Source of the DNA: Exilibacterium sp.
GTDB lineage: Bacteria > Pseudomonadota > Gammaproteobacteria > Pseudomonadales > Cellvibrionaceae
NCBI GenBank assembly: GCA_028280195.1
Contig: JANQMH010000052.1
Span: forward strand, 1-64,000
DNA length: 64,000 nucleotides
Direction: 5' to 3'
In this document: positions 52,727-61,112 of the stretch, piece by piece
Numbering within the stretch: position 1 is the first letter of the stretch
Layout of the letters: every line of letters starts with the position of its first letter
Program-made: the position numbers and the translations under genes
Notes under the pieces: model-generated
Databases searched by the model: none
Seen by the model: the letters and a program-made list of their open reading frames with translations, nothing else
Told to the model about the DNA's origin: nothing

Positions 52727-53461
52727 TTAATCTGGCCTAATTTCACGGCAATAGAAGTCCAATGCGAAGATGTACTTTGATACGCTAATGGCCCGAATAT
52801 TGTTTGTTTCTTTATCACCACTCGAAACTAGAGCAACTATTCGTCTGTGAGTATCGACGATTGGAGCTCCACTGCAACCCTCAAATGCGTCATGGCCAGG
52901 ATGTTTAACCGGTAATGCAAATGAATGAAATGGACCGTCACTCGATTCATATCTAAGTCCTGGGTAGACGTGACACTCGGTTACCATTGCTAAGGACCCA
53001 TGCATTTCTGGACAAACTTGTCCGCTGAAGGCATAGATTGTATTTGCTTCAGGTTCGGTCACGTTTTCAGCACGGAAGATATGTCGATTCCTTCTCGGTG
53101 CGACTGGACCTCGAGGCGATCGTAAATCAAACACTGGCTGTAGATCCTTAGGAACTTCCGCATAGGCATAATCCACAAGCCCTATGTCTCCCGAGCCCTT
53201 TTTCATCTCACCGATATGAAGAAACATCGCTGGCTGGTAGACTTCAGTGCCCTTAGCAGGATCGTATTCTAGCTCAACTACCCAACCGGAAGAACTCAGA
53301 TCGACCGCATGACGCACGGTTAGCAAAAACCTCCTAGATTGGAAATCAAGTAAGCAACCAGATGCTATATCAATTGGCTGCCCGTCGGGGGAGAGTTGGC
53401 GTAACGGGACGCTTGTGGTACCACACCATTTTAACCATGCTTGTTGATCGGATTTGTCCAT
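52727..53461 (-). CDS. Trypsin-like serine peptidase
   Basis: A 244-residue protein that is nearly all peptidase domain, starting MDKSDQQAWLKWCG (ATG 53461; an alternative start is 53476). Catalytic triad visible: His in FLLTVRHAVDL (about 54), Asp in SGDIGLVDYAY (about 93) and Ser in FEGCSGAPIVD (about 205). No signal peptide. Differs in length and N-terminus from the other trypsin-like gene at 48.2 kb, so they are not recent duplicates. Encoded in the cassette region with a possible attC downstream. Target unknown. Confidence 0.78.
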   Translation of the reverse strand: MDKSDQQAWLKWCGTTSVPLRQLSPDGQPIDIASGCLLDFQSRRFLLTVRHAVDLSSSGWVVELEYDPAKGTEVYQPAMFLHIGEMKKGSGDIGLVDYAYAEVPKDLQPVFDLRSPRGPVAPRRNRHIFRAENVTEPEANTIYAFSGQVCPEMHGSLAMVTECHVYPGLRYESSDGPFHSFALPVKHPGHDAFEGCSGAPIVDTHRRIVALVSSGDKETNNIRAISVSKYIFALDFYCREIRPD

Positions 53462-53476
53462 GGCAAGACTAACCAT

Positions 53477-54058
53477 TTGATGAAACCAGGCGCTTCAGCA
53501 CTCCTAATCGGAAGATTATCGCGACAAGTCGGTTCAATATTCTTTTTCGGCAACGCACTTAGACCTCTAAGGCACTGATTTTTATACCATAATTCCCAAG
53601 TGGCCTATTTTACCAGCATCGAAGATCCATGGCTCAGCAGGTGATTTTCAATTTAAACGAGTCATGGCGTTTGATGTAACCCAAACTTAGACCAAGATCT
53701 ATGCTAACCTGCTGTTTTTTAATAACTTATAGCCCATGATCCTTTATGGCCCTACTATCACGACTCAGTTGTTTTTCTATCATTCAATTGCACTGTATAT
53801 ACACAGATTTAGAACAGGTATTGAATTCGGCATTTTGTGCTCGAGAAAGGAGCTGTGATGTGGGCGGAATAACTCTAGCCCAATGACTGCAATGGGAAAT
53901 TTCCTGTCATAAATGAACACATTTTAATCCGTTATTTGAACGGCCGTTCTTAGTAATTTGGGACACAGGGAGCACTCAGTGTTTTATTAACTGTCAGATC
54001 ATATCGCGACCGATTATTAGCATTGGTATCACATCTAAACTTATACATAATTATCTCC
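53477..54058. other. AT-rich intergenic region without genes
   Basis: About 580 bp with stop codons in all frames. I see no attC, RNA or intact insertion sequence. It separates the last cassette gene from the second parDE repeat. Confidence 0.5.
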
Positions 54059-54100
54059 CCAGGCTCCATTGGCCCAGGCCAACTTCACAAGGGGGGAAAT

Positions 54101-54391
54101 TTAAAGATGTTTTCTGAACTTCATTTTTCTGTGAAGTACGCGAATAATATGTATCTTCGTGGTGCTGATTCGATAAAAGATATGGTGCTCGTTGACAGGG
54201 AGCTGGCGATATCCAGAACGGATATGCTCGCAGGAAATGCCGATATGTGGATTCTCCTGGATTAACGCCATACCCTTTATCAATTCGTCGTAGTAGAGAT
54301 CGGCTTGTTTTAGGCCATGCTCTTTATAGCTATAGCGCCAGATTTTTTTGAGGTCTTCTTTTGCTTTTACCTGCTTATGAAGAAGTAACAT
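54101..54391 (-). CDS. parE: ParE-family toxin, second copy
   Basis: A 96-residue toxin differing from the copy at 44.8 kb at about 11 positions, mostly conservative (I/L, R/K, V/I). The fold motifs and the C-terminal 'RQLPVNEHHIFYRISTTKIH' segment are intact, so it may still be active. Its own parD is frameshifted at the start, so neutralisation would have to come from the intact ParD of copy A or from low expression. Confidence 0.88.
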   Translation of the reverse strand: MLLLHKQVKAKEDLKKIWRYSYKEHGLKQADLYYDELIKGMALIQENPHIGISCEHIRSGYRQLPVNEHHIFYRISTTKIHIIRVLHRKMKFRKHL

Positions 54392-54394
54392 TAA

Positions 54395-54648
54395 TTACAG
54401 GATACCTATTTCGCGTTTGGCTTCGGCTCTTATAGCCTCCATGTCCAATACGCCATCATCACCGCTTTGTTCGCCTTCAATCAATGCCTCACGTAAAGCC
54501 TGTAATTGTGACCCGGCCTGTTCTTCTTGCAGAAGACGCAAGCCAGCCCTGATAACCTCGCTCTGACTGGCAAAGTCGCCGGAATCTACCAGCCCATTGA
54601 TAAAGCGCCCCTGTTCATCGGTAGGCCGGAAGGTAATAAGTCTGCCAC
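54395..54648 (-). pseudogene. Frameshifted parD antitoxin
   Basis: Aligns along its whole length with the intact parD, but one base is missing within codons 4-6 (GGTAATAAGTCTGCC here against GGTAATAGAATCTGCC in copy A, plus strand). From the GTG at 54648 the frame shifts after ADL and does not read ITFRPTDEQG. No in-frame standard start lies upstream, because a TGA intervenes. The rest of the frame remains open, suggesting a recent event. Confidence 0.8.
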
Positions 54649-54727
54649 ATCACACCTCATTTGTATTCATATGTCTTACAGGGAGTATACGCGACTTTTG
54701 GGGCTTGGCAAGCATAAAGGTCGTATG

Positions 54728-55212
54728 GAAAGCTCATTAAGTGATTGACAAACACCATATATTGTATTTTTCCATATGCTTTAACCCATATATCGTGATC
54801 AATAGCCCCATATCTGGACCGCCCCCCTTTACTTTTTCCGCCGGGCAGCTCGGTCTAGAGTCTTCTGTGGCTCGGTTACCGGGTCATTCAGAAAGTAGGA
54901 TGTGCACCACTTTTTTGAAGTGATGATTTTGATTTTTTGGAGCTCTTCTCGCTCTACTCCACTAAGCTCGACCGGCGCAGAAAGCGCTTGGTCTCACTAA
55001 GTGGAGCCAAGCCCGCAAAAGGCGCGGTCTTGGCCCATTCGGGTCACGATCGAGGCTAGACGATTGCCGAAACAAGCACCTTGAAACCGGCTCCGATAGA
55101 CTGTCAGAGGGCCGGGGCCAACTCTTACACTAAGGGTAAACTCTCTCCGCTTTTGTCAGAACAATTCCATTCAATTTACCTAATCTATTTTTCTATTATC
55201 AAAAATTACGCT
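54728..55212. other. Intergenic region with short inverted repeats
   Basis: No gene seen. Contains small inverted repeats such as CTCCACTAAG / CTAAGTGGAG (about 54956-55005) and GCCAAG / CTTGGC. May be a remnant of recombination sites; nothing firm. Confidence 0.4.
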
Positions 55213-55345
55213 CCCCCGCTTCTGGATCAAGGCAGCGGGGGCTCCCCCTGCCCCCCATCACCGTCCGCGCCGGCTCAGGGGGGCGGGCGCGACCGACGCG
55301 GACGGTGATGGGCAGCAGGGGGATGAGGGGGAATTCCCGGAGTAG
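55213..55345. repeat. Nested hairpins and large GC-rich palindrome
   Basis: First stem CCCCCGC / GCGGGGG (55213-55219, 55235-55241). Then a 26-bp inverted repeat, 24 of 26 matched, 55244-55269 against 55297-55322 (core CCATCACCGTCCGCG / CGCGGACGGTGATGG), around a 27-bp centre. Then a GGGAATTCCC palindrome (about 55330). The strongly folding block stands in otherwise AT-rich DNA about 220 bp upstream of the excisionase-like gene. Could be a replication/transfer origin, recombination site or structured RNA. Confidence 0.8.
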
Positions 55346-55506
55346 TAAGGTCTAAATTTACCGGATTAACTTCCCCGCAAAACTCGTTGACCATCCCTCC
55401 CATTCAATGAATGTCAAACTTTAGTATTTCCAAACCGTGAAAATTAATACAAAAAGCCAAGCAGTTTTTTTAAGTACTATAGCGATTTACGCTCACTCCA
55501 TTAAAG

Positions 55507-55550
55507 CACTATATATAGTGTTTTAATTTACTTTAACCACTATATATGGT
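55507..55550. promoter_or_regulatory. Paired AT palindromes, probable operator
   Basis: CACTATATATAGTG (55507-55520, perfect) and ACCACTATATATGGT (55536-55550, near perfect) are spaced about 30 bp apart, immediately at the start of the excisionase-like gene. A third related ACTATAG lies near 55478. The arrangement suggests cooperative repressor binding controlling the xis-int operon. Confidence 0.6.
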
Positions 55551-55557
55551 ATATTTA

Positions 55558-55995
55558 ATGAAGTCTGAACAACCGGTTAGCACCCAAATTCAGGTACTTG
55601 AATTACCGAGATGGATTACGGCTAAACGGTACGCAGAGCTATCCGGGTACACCTATAACGCTATCCAGGCAAAATGCTATCAGGGGGTATGGACTCCGAA
55701 AGTCATTTGGGCAAAAGCACCTGATAGACATTTGATGATCGATTGGCGAGCTGTGGACGATTGGATCAACTCAAAATTTCAAAGCAGCGCCGGTAACGAA
55801 GGAAAGTTTATCGTTACGCTGCCCGAATGGATTCAAGCACACAAATACAGTGCATTGTCTGGATACACCTATGACGCTATCCGCAACAAGTGTTACAAGG
55901 GTATTTGGGCAGAAGGATTAACCTGGATCGCTGCACCTGACAATCGCTTAATGATCAACTGGCGTTCAGTAGACGATTGGATACTCAATGGATAA
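55558..55995 (+). CDS. Excisionase-like protein with internal tandem duplication
   Basis: A 145-residue protein built of two repeats of one winged-helix excisionase-like module: PRWITAKRYAELSGYTYNAI..DWRAVDDWI (about 16-70) and PEWIQAHKYSALSGYTYDAI..NWRSVDDWI (about 87-143). Single-module Xis proteins of this kind direct excision by a tyrosine recombinase. ATG 55558 preferred; an ATG at 55546 would lie within the operator palindrome. No strong ribosome site. It overlaps the integrase gene start by 8 bp. Confidence 0.75.
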   Translation: MKSEQPVSTQIQVLELPRWITAKRYAELSGYTYNAIQAKCYQGVWTPKVIWAKAPDRHLMIDWRAVDDWINSKFQSSAGNEGKFIVTLPEWIQAHKYSALSGYTYDAIRNKCYKGIWAEGLTWIAAPDNRLMINWRSVDDWILNG

Positions 55996-57538
55996 GAGAA
56001 ACAGCGAATCGATGACGAGTAAAAAACCGAAACAAAAGAAAAAATTACCGCCCGGCATTCGGATTCATGGACGAAAGATTCGTATCGATTTCATGTATCA
56101 AAATAAACGTTATCGAGAGCCATTGATAGGGTTAAAGGTTACCGATGCCAATATTAAAATGGCCGCTCGAAAACGGGACGCTATCCTATATGCTATCGAA
56201 ACTCAAACTTTCGACTACGCTAAGGAGTTTCCCAATAGTCGTCACGCAAAACTATTCCCATCAATTACCCCCAAATCCGTTGGAGAAGCACTTGATGACT
56301 GGCTTAAACTCAAACAGAAGAAATGCGCAGTTAGTACAGTAAGAGGTTATGAAAAGGATATTAGGCGCTATCTGAAACCCCGCTGGGGGCACTACTATTT
56401 TCCACAGTTAAAAAAAACAGAGTTGGAATATTGGATAGAAATCGATTTAGGTCACTTAGCAATAAAAACCATCAACAATTTACTCGCTCCCTTTCGCTTC
56501 GTCGTTAAGGATGCATTTTTGGACGGTGTGATTGGCAAAGATCCCTTTGCACGTATTCCATACCTCGAAAAAGAAGAAACTACCGAAGCCGACCCCTTTT
56601 CCGGCGAAGAGCTCTATCGATTGTTAAATACGCCAACACATCGAATCCAGGAGCTGAATTATATCGAATTTGCCTGTTTTTCAGGTGTCAGTGTTTCGGA
56701 GGGGTTTGCGCTGGCGTGGGAAGATGTCGACTGGGTTAACCGCACGATAACCATTAACCGGGCCTGTGTACTCGGTGAATACAAGCGCCCTAAAAACGAT
56801 AAGCGCCGAAGAACCTTAAAATTGTTCGACCAGGCATATGAGGCTCTCAAACGGCAGAAAGCATTGACCTTTATGCTGCCCCCCGCTGAGGTGGAGATCC
56901 CAGAGAAACGCAATAAACGAGTTACCACAGAAAAGCTGCGCTTTATCTTCTTAAATACCCTAACGGGAAAGCCACACACAGATTCCAAAGAAACCAACGT
57001 ATTGTGGGCAACGCATCTGCGCAAAGCAGGAGTCCGACACCGAGGTATCAATCAGTGTCGGCACACCTTTGCCAGCCGGCTGTTAACCACCGGGAGATAC
57101 CCGGAAAAATGGATAGCCAATTATTTAGGGCACACCAGCACGGCGATGCTGCATAAACACTATGGCAAGTTTATCGAGGCGGATGCGCCGGATTTGGAAA
57201 AGCAGGCATCTGAAGATCTAAATCTTCTCCCTCCTAAACCAAGCACCCAGGAAGATATAGCAACAGAACGGGACGAGGAGAGCCAAAATCTTGTCCCAAA
57301 TTTGTCCCAAAAACAAAAAAATGTGAAAAATCCTATTAAAATCAATAGGTTACATGGCGGTGAGGGAGGGATTCGAACCCTCGAAGCCTTTCGACTTACA
57401 CACTTTCCAGGCGTGCTCCTTCGACCACTCGGACACCTCACCAGGGGGTATACAAACCGGCCGCCACTGTACACAAGTGACTGCGCAAACGCAACGGCTA
57501 GGCACCCCGCCAATGGCCGACGAAATCGTCGACGCTGA
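55988..57538 (+). CDS. Tyrosine recombinase (phage/island integrase), reading through tRNA-Ser
   Basis: A 516-codon frame. N-terminal Arm-DNA-binding region (20-70: GIRIHGRKIRIDFMYQNKRY), SAM-like core-binding domain (95-190) and catalytic domain: RHTFASRLL, 'WIANYLGHTSTAMLHKHYGK' with the nucleophile Tyr about 392. The usual first Arg position reads FSGVSVSE, i.e. Ser instead of Arg, as in some families. The last 60 codons are not protein-like: from HGGEGGIRTLEAF on they translate the antisense of tRNA-Ser, then run into the nitroreductase 3' end. So the natural end probably lies near 57350 or was lost on integration. The tRNA is the likely attachment site. Confidence 0.85.
   Translation: MDKRNSESMTSKKPKQKKKLPPGIRIHGRKIRIDFMYQNKRYREPLIGLKVTDANIKMAARKRDAILYAIETQTFDYAKEFPNSRHAKLFPSITPKSVGEALDDWLKLKQKKCAVSTVRGYEKDIRRYLKPRWGHYYFPQLKKTELEYWIEIDLGHLAIKTINNLLAPFRFVVKDAFLDGVIGKDPFARIPYLEKEETTEADPFSGEELYRLLNTPTHRIQELNYIEFACFSGVSVSEGFALAWEDVDWVNRTITINRACVLGEYKRPKNDKRRRTLKLFDQAYEALKRQKALTFMLPPAEVEIPEKRNKRVTTEKLRFIFLNTLTGKPHTDSKETNVLWATHLRKAGVRHRGINQCRHTFASRLLTTGRYPEKWIANYLGHTSTAMLHKHYGKFIEADAPDLEKQASEDLNLLPPKPSTQEDIATERDEESQNLVPNLSQKQKNVKNPIKINRLHGGEGGIRTLEAFRLTHFPGVLLRPLGHLTRGYTNRPPLYTSDCANATARHPANGRRNRRR
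57355..57442 (-). tRNA. tRNA-Ser (anticodon GGA)
   Basis: 88 nt including an encoded CCA. Acceptor arms GGTGAGG / CCTCACC, D-arm TCCGAGTGGTCGAAGGA, anticodon stem-loop CACGC-CTGGAAA-GTGTG (anticodon GGA), long variable arm and T-arm GAGGGTTCGAATCCCTC. Its 3' end faces the integrase, the standard position of an island attachment site. I found no second copy of its 3' end to the left within the window. Confidence 0.95.
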
Positions 57539-58067
57539 GGTCGGGCACCGGTTTTTGCGTGCCCTGGGGTGTCCCCAGGTATACAAAGCCGATAATCTTT
57601 TCCCCCTGCTCCAGCCCCAGTCCTGCGGCGACACGGGGGTCGTATGCCATGGAACCGGTGCGCCAGTAGGCTCCGACTCCCTGTGCATAAGCCGCAGTGA
57701 TCATATTTTGAACAGCCGCCCCGGCCGACAATAACTGCTCCAGCTCCGGCACTTTGGGGTTGTCGCGACAGCGCGCGATGGCCACCAGAATCAGCGGCGC
57801 CCGCAGCGGCTTGTCGGCGATACGCTGCAATTTGGCGGCATCGGCAGCGGCATCCTGCGCCCGGGTGGCAGCGACAAACAGGCTGCCGAGCGCCTGCCGC
57901 GCCTCGCCCTCGATCAGCAGAAAGCGCCAGGGCCGCATGCAGGCGTGGTCTGCAGCGCGCAGCCCGGCCTGCAGAATCCCCTGCAGAATCTCGCCCTGCG
58001 GGGCGGGCTCCACCAGGCGCGCACTGGATACCCGTTGTTGCAGTGCAGTTAAAGCGTCCATCGTCAT
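57498..58067 (-). CDS. Nitroreductase family protein (YdjA-like)
   Basis: A 189-residue flavin (FMN) NAD(P)H oxidoreductase of the small YdjA type: 'MDALTALQQRVSSARLVEPA', DHACMRPWRFLLIEG, 'APLILVAIARCRDNPKVPEL', 'GAAVQNMITAAYAQGVGAYW' and KIIGFVYLGTP are standard. GAGG lies 8 bp upstream of the ATG. Its 3' end overlaps the read-through tail of the integrase frame on the other strand. It is the first core gene right of the island. Confidence 0.9.
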   Translation of the reverse strand: MTMDALTALQQRVSSARLVEPAPQGEILQGILQAGLRAADHACMRPWRFLLIEGEARQALGSLFVAATRAQDAAADAAKLQRIADKPLRAPLILVAIARCRDNPKVPELEQLLSAGAAVQNMITAAYAQGVGAYWRTGSMAYDPRVAAGLGLEQGEKIIGFVYLGTPQGTQKPVPDLSVDDFVGHWRGA

Positions 58068-58311
58068 AGTCCAAACCTCAGCAGTATGACAAAAGCGCTA
58101 TTCTAGGTTGCGCACCTCAGCTTGACCACCATTGCGCGCACAATAAGGCCGCCCGGGCAGATAACGCAGCGCCATGGTGGCGCCGGGTATCGCATCTGGC
58201 GCGTATTTATACCATAATCCCGATACAACTAAATAAGGACTCATAACAGAAATTAGGGTGTAGTCCGGACCACCAGCGGCCGCTGCGGCGGCAGGTTGAG
58301 GGACTTAAACA

Positions 58312-59589
58312 ATGCAAGTGTCTAACTTCGTTGTCTTTGGTGTCGTGGAAGCCTTTTTGCTATTGCTGGCAGTGTGTGTGTTTCTGCTGGTGCGCACCCG
58401 CAACCTCAAAGGCATGGTACAGCGGCTGCAAAAGCGCATGCAGGCGCTGGTCGACGACCTGCGCAAGGCAAAAGCTGCACAACGCAGTCTGGAGAATACC
58501 CGCAGTGATTACGGGGAACAGCTCAAGGAGCAACTGCAGCTTACCCGGCAGTATCACCAAACCCTGAACGCCGGTCAGGACATTGCTTTGGATCTGAATC
58601 TCTCCGCTCCCCCGCCCCGGCAGGTGGCGGCGCTGCGCCACGCTTTTTTGATCGCCGAAACAGAGGCGCTGCATGCAGGCGACGATGCGGCACCGAGCTG
58701 GCAGGTATTGCACACCAAGCTGCAGCAGCTGATAGACTTTTACACGGCGGCCAAAGCCGGCGACAGCGGTGATGAACCCGGCGAGGATGCCGTGCGGGAG
58801 CAACTACAACAACAGCTGCAGAACAGCGAACAGCGCGTCGCCAACCTGGAGAAGTTCAAGCAGCTGTTTTTCGATATGGAGGATCAATGGCAACAGGCGC
58901 AGCAACAGGCCCAGCTGTACTACCAGCAGCTGACCGAAATGGCGGCGCAGGTACCGGACAGCGACGCATTTCAAGACCTGCTGCACCGCTATAACCACGT
59001 CTACGACCAACTCGGCGGTATGATCGACGCCGGGGGCGATGGCTCGCTGGTGGTGACAGCGCCGCCCGAGCGCAAGGTCACCACCATTGAAATCACCAGA
59101 ACCGAAACCGACAAGCGCGCCCAGACTGAAATCCAGCACCTGCGCCAGGTGGCCGAAGACCAGCACCAGACCATCAGCAAGCTGCAGAAAAAGCTCGCCG
59201 CGGCCGACACCGCTGAGCAACGCCAGGAGATCATCAGAGACTTGAGCGAGCAGCTGGAGCGCCAGACACGCTTTGTCAGGGAGTCCGAAACCTGTATCCA
59301 GCTGCTGGAAGACGAACTGAGCGCAAACAACAACCGCGTCAGGGAACTGGAGGAGCGACTCGCCAATGCCGGCAGCCAAATACCGGAACTGCAACAGGCA
59401 GCCCGGCAACTGAGCGAGGAAAACCGCAGGCTGGTAAGGCGCCTGCAGACCATGGAAGCGAAAAACGAGCAGCTGCTACATCAATACAACAGCCGCGGTG
59501 CCGGGCGCCTGCAGCAGGATATGCTCAAGCTGCAGCAACAATATGCCAAGCTGGAGGAAAAGTACCTGGCCCTGCGCATGAAGAGTTGA
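58312..59589 (+). CDS. Membrane-anchored coiled-coil protein
   Basis: A 425-residue protein with one N-terminal membrane helix (about 5-27: FVVFGVVEAFLLLLAVCVFL) and a long cytoplasmic part that is nearly all Gln/Glu/Leu-rich coiled coil (30-110, 160-225, 265-425), broken by a short Asp/Gly region near 240-260. No enzymatic motif. Similar to proteins often seen beside chemotaxis or cell-division genes in gammaproteobacteria, but I cannot name a family. Followed by the adenylate cyclase gene after about 140 bp in the same direction. Confidence 0.75.
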   Translation: MQVSNFVVFGVVEAFLLLLAVCVFLLVRTRNLKGMVQRLQKRMQALVDDLRKAKAAQRSLENTRSDYGEQLKEQLQLTRQYHQTLNAGQDIALDLNLSAPPPRQVAALRHAFLIAETEALHAGDDAAPSWQVLHTKLQQLIDFYTAAKAGDSGDEPGEDAVREQLQQQLQNSEQRVANLEKFKQLFFDMEDQWQQAQQQAQLYYQQLTEMAAQVPDSDAFQDLLHRYNHVYDQLGGMIDAGGDGSLVVTAPPERKVTTIEITRTETDKRAQTEIQHLRQVAEDQHQTISKLQKKLAAADTAEQRQEIIRDLSEQLERQTRFVRESETCIQLLEDELSANNNRVRELEERLANAGSQIPELQQAARQLSEENRRLVRRLQTMEAKNEQLLHQYNSRGAGRLQQDMLKLQQQYAKLEEKYLALRMKS

Positions 59590-59727
59590 GCCGCCCGCCG
59601 CCGACAGGCGCGCAAACGGCAAAAACCCACCTTGCAGTGCCCCAAGCGGGCCCGGCCGGTTTGTCTGACAGCGCTTTAAAACAGACCAAGTCGCTGATAT
59701 AGTAGGTGTTTTTGCCAGTACCCGCTC

Positions 59728-61110
59728 ATGGATCACGAGTTATCGGAAAAAAATAAAAAGGTCAGGCCCTTCGTGTCCCCTCTTTACTTCCGCGTGATAC
59801 TCGTTCTCACCGGCGCGGGCAGCCTGGCCAGTACAATGAGCTGGACACAGTTAAAGCCGACTTCGGCGGCGCTGTGCCTGCTGCTCGTCGCCTATACCGT
59901 GGCGACACTGCTGGCGCAGAAAAAGCTCGCCGAGGAACACCTGGTAAAACTGCGGCCGTGGCTGGGCACGGTCGATGCCGCCCTGATCGGCATCGCACTC
60001 GAAGCCACCGGCTTCAGCCCCATGCCGCTGATCCTACTGATTGTCAGCCTGCAGTTTCACGCGCTGTTAAACGGCGGCATCAGCCGCTGGGGGCTCGACA
60101 GTATGGGGCTGTTGTTCGGCCTCGGGGCCGGCCTGCTGATCCTGCCGCCACCACTGCCGCTGAGCGTGCAATGGGAATTCAACGCCTTTGCACTTGTCGG
60201 CACCCTGGTGTACTTCTGCGCCTACGGATTGTTTCTGTTTGAGCGCAACAGGGCCATCAGCCACCAGAATCAGCAATTGCAAAACGAACAGCACAAATAC
60301 AAACTGCGCGCCTACAAGCTGGCGCGCTACCTGCCGCCGCCGGTATGGAACGCGGTCAACCGCGGCGACGACAAAGCCCTGAAGACCTCGCGCAAGCGGC
60401 TCACGGTGTTCTTCTCCGATATCAAGGGCTTCAGTCGCCTGTCAGAGGAACTCGAAGCCGAAACCCTCACCGACATTCTCAATACCTATCTCACCGAAAT
60501 GGCCAAGATTGTCAGTGACCATGGCGGCACAATCGACAAATTTATCGGCGATGCCATTATGGTCACCTACGGCGACGGCTCCAACAAAGGCGTAAAAACC
60601 GATGCGCTGGACTGCCTCGCCATGGCCATCGCCATGAAAAAGCGCATGAAAGTGCTGCAGCAGCAGTGGTACAACCAGGGGGTCGGCAAGCCGCTGCGCA
60701 TTCGCATGGGGATCAATACCGGTTACTGTACCGTGGGCACCTTCGGCACCAACCTTCACTCGGACTACACGGTGCTCGGCACCCATGTCAATCTCGCCAG
60801 CCGGCTCGAGTCGGCGGCCGAGCCCGGTGAGATCCTGATTTCCTATGAGACCTGGTCGCTGGTCAAAGATGTCATCATGTGCCGCGACAAAGGCAATATT
60901 CTGGTAAAGGGTTTCAGCCATCCGGTCAAAGTTTACCAAGTGGTGGATTTCCGCAAGGACCTGGGCAAGGAGCAGAGCTATTTCGAGGACGATGCCGAAG
61001 GGTTTTCACTGCACCTGGATCTGGAAAAGGTGCGCAACTACGACAAGGAGCGGGTGATCGAGTCGCTGGAGGCAGCAGCGGACAAACTGCGGGAAAAGGT
61101 AATTACCTGA
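59728..61110 (+). CDS. Membrane-bound class III adenylate cyclase, CyaB-like
   Basis: A 460-residue enzyme making cAMP. About six N-terminal membrane helices (20-180; MASE2-like sensor) and a class III cyclase domain (220-400) with the metal Asp pair in FFSDIKGFSRL and DKFIGDAIMVTYGD, then 'MGINTGYCTVGTFG' and YTVLGTHVNLASRLES. The Lys before FIGD and the Thr in YTVLG are the adenine-selecting residues, so ATP rather than GTP is expected. Resembles CyaB of Pseudomonas, which feeds the Vfr virulence/twitching circuit. No cAMP-binding gene is nearby. Confidence 0.88.
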   Translation: MDHELSEKNKKVRPFVSPLYFRVILVLTGAGSLASTMSWTQLKPTSAALCLLLVAYTVATLLAQKKLAEEHLVKLRPWLGTVDAALIGIALEATGFSPMPLILLIVSLQFHALLNGGISRWGLDSMGLLFGLGAGLLILPPPLPLSVQWEFNAFALVGTLVYFCAYGLFLFERNRAISHQNQQLQNEQHKYKLRAYKLARYLPPPVWNAVNRGDDKALKTSRKRLTVFFSDIKGFSRLSEELEAETLTDILNTYLTEMAKIVSDHGGTIDKFIGDAIMVTYGDGSNKGVKTDALDCLAMAIAMKKRMKVLQQQWYNQGVGKPLRIRMGINTGYCTVGTFGTNLHSDYTVLGTHVNLASRLESAAEPGEILISYETWSLVKDVIMCRDKGNILVKGFSHPVKVYQVVDFRKDLGKEQSYFEDDAEGFSLHLDLEKVRNYDKERVIESLEAAADKLREKVIT

Positions 61111-61112
61111 GA

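Larger units (their letters stand above)
54059..54727. repeat. Direct repeat copy B, carrying parE and a broken parD
   Basis: Second copy of the parDE segment (see 44717-45391), same orientation, about 9.3 kb away. Differs by scattered substitutions and a one-base deletion near the parD start. Confidence 0.9.

Noticed and set aside
55081-55308. A 75-codon frame ending in the large palindrome
   Set aside because: Its C-terminus is just the translated inverted repeat; no ribosome site or domain.
44700-57355. Search for a second tRNA-Ser 3'-end copy marking the left boundary of the island
   Set aside because: I found no repeat of the GAGGGATTCGAACCCTC region to the left, so the island's left edge cannot be set within this window.
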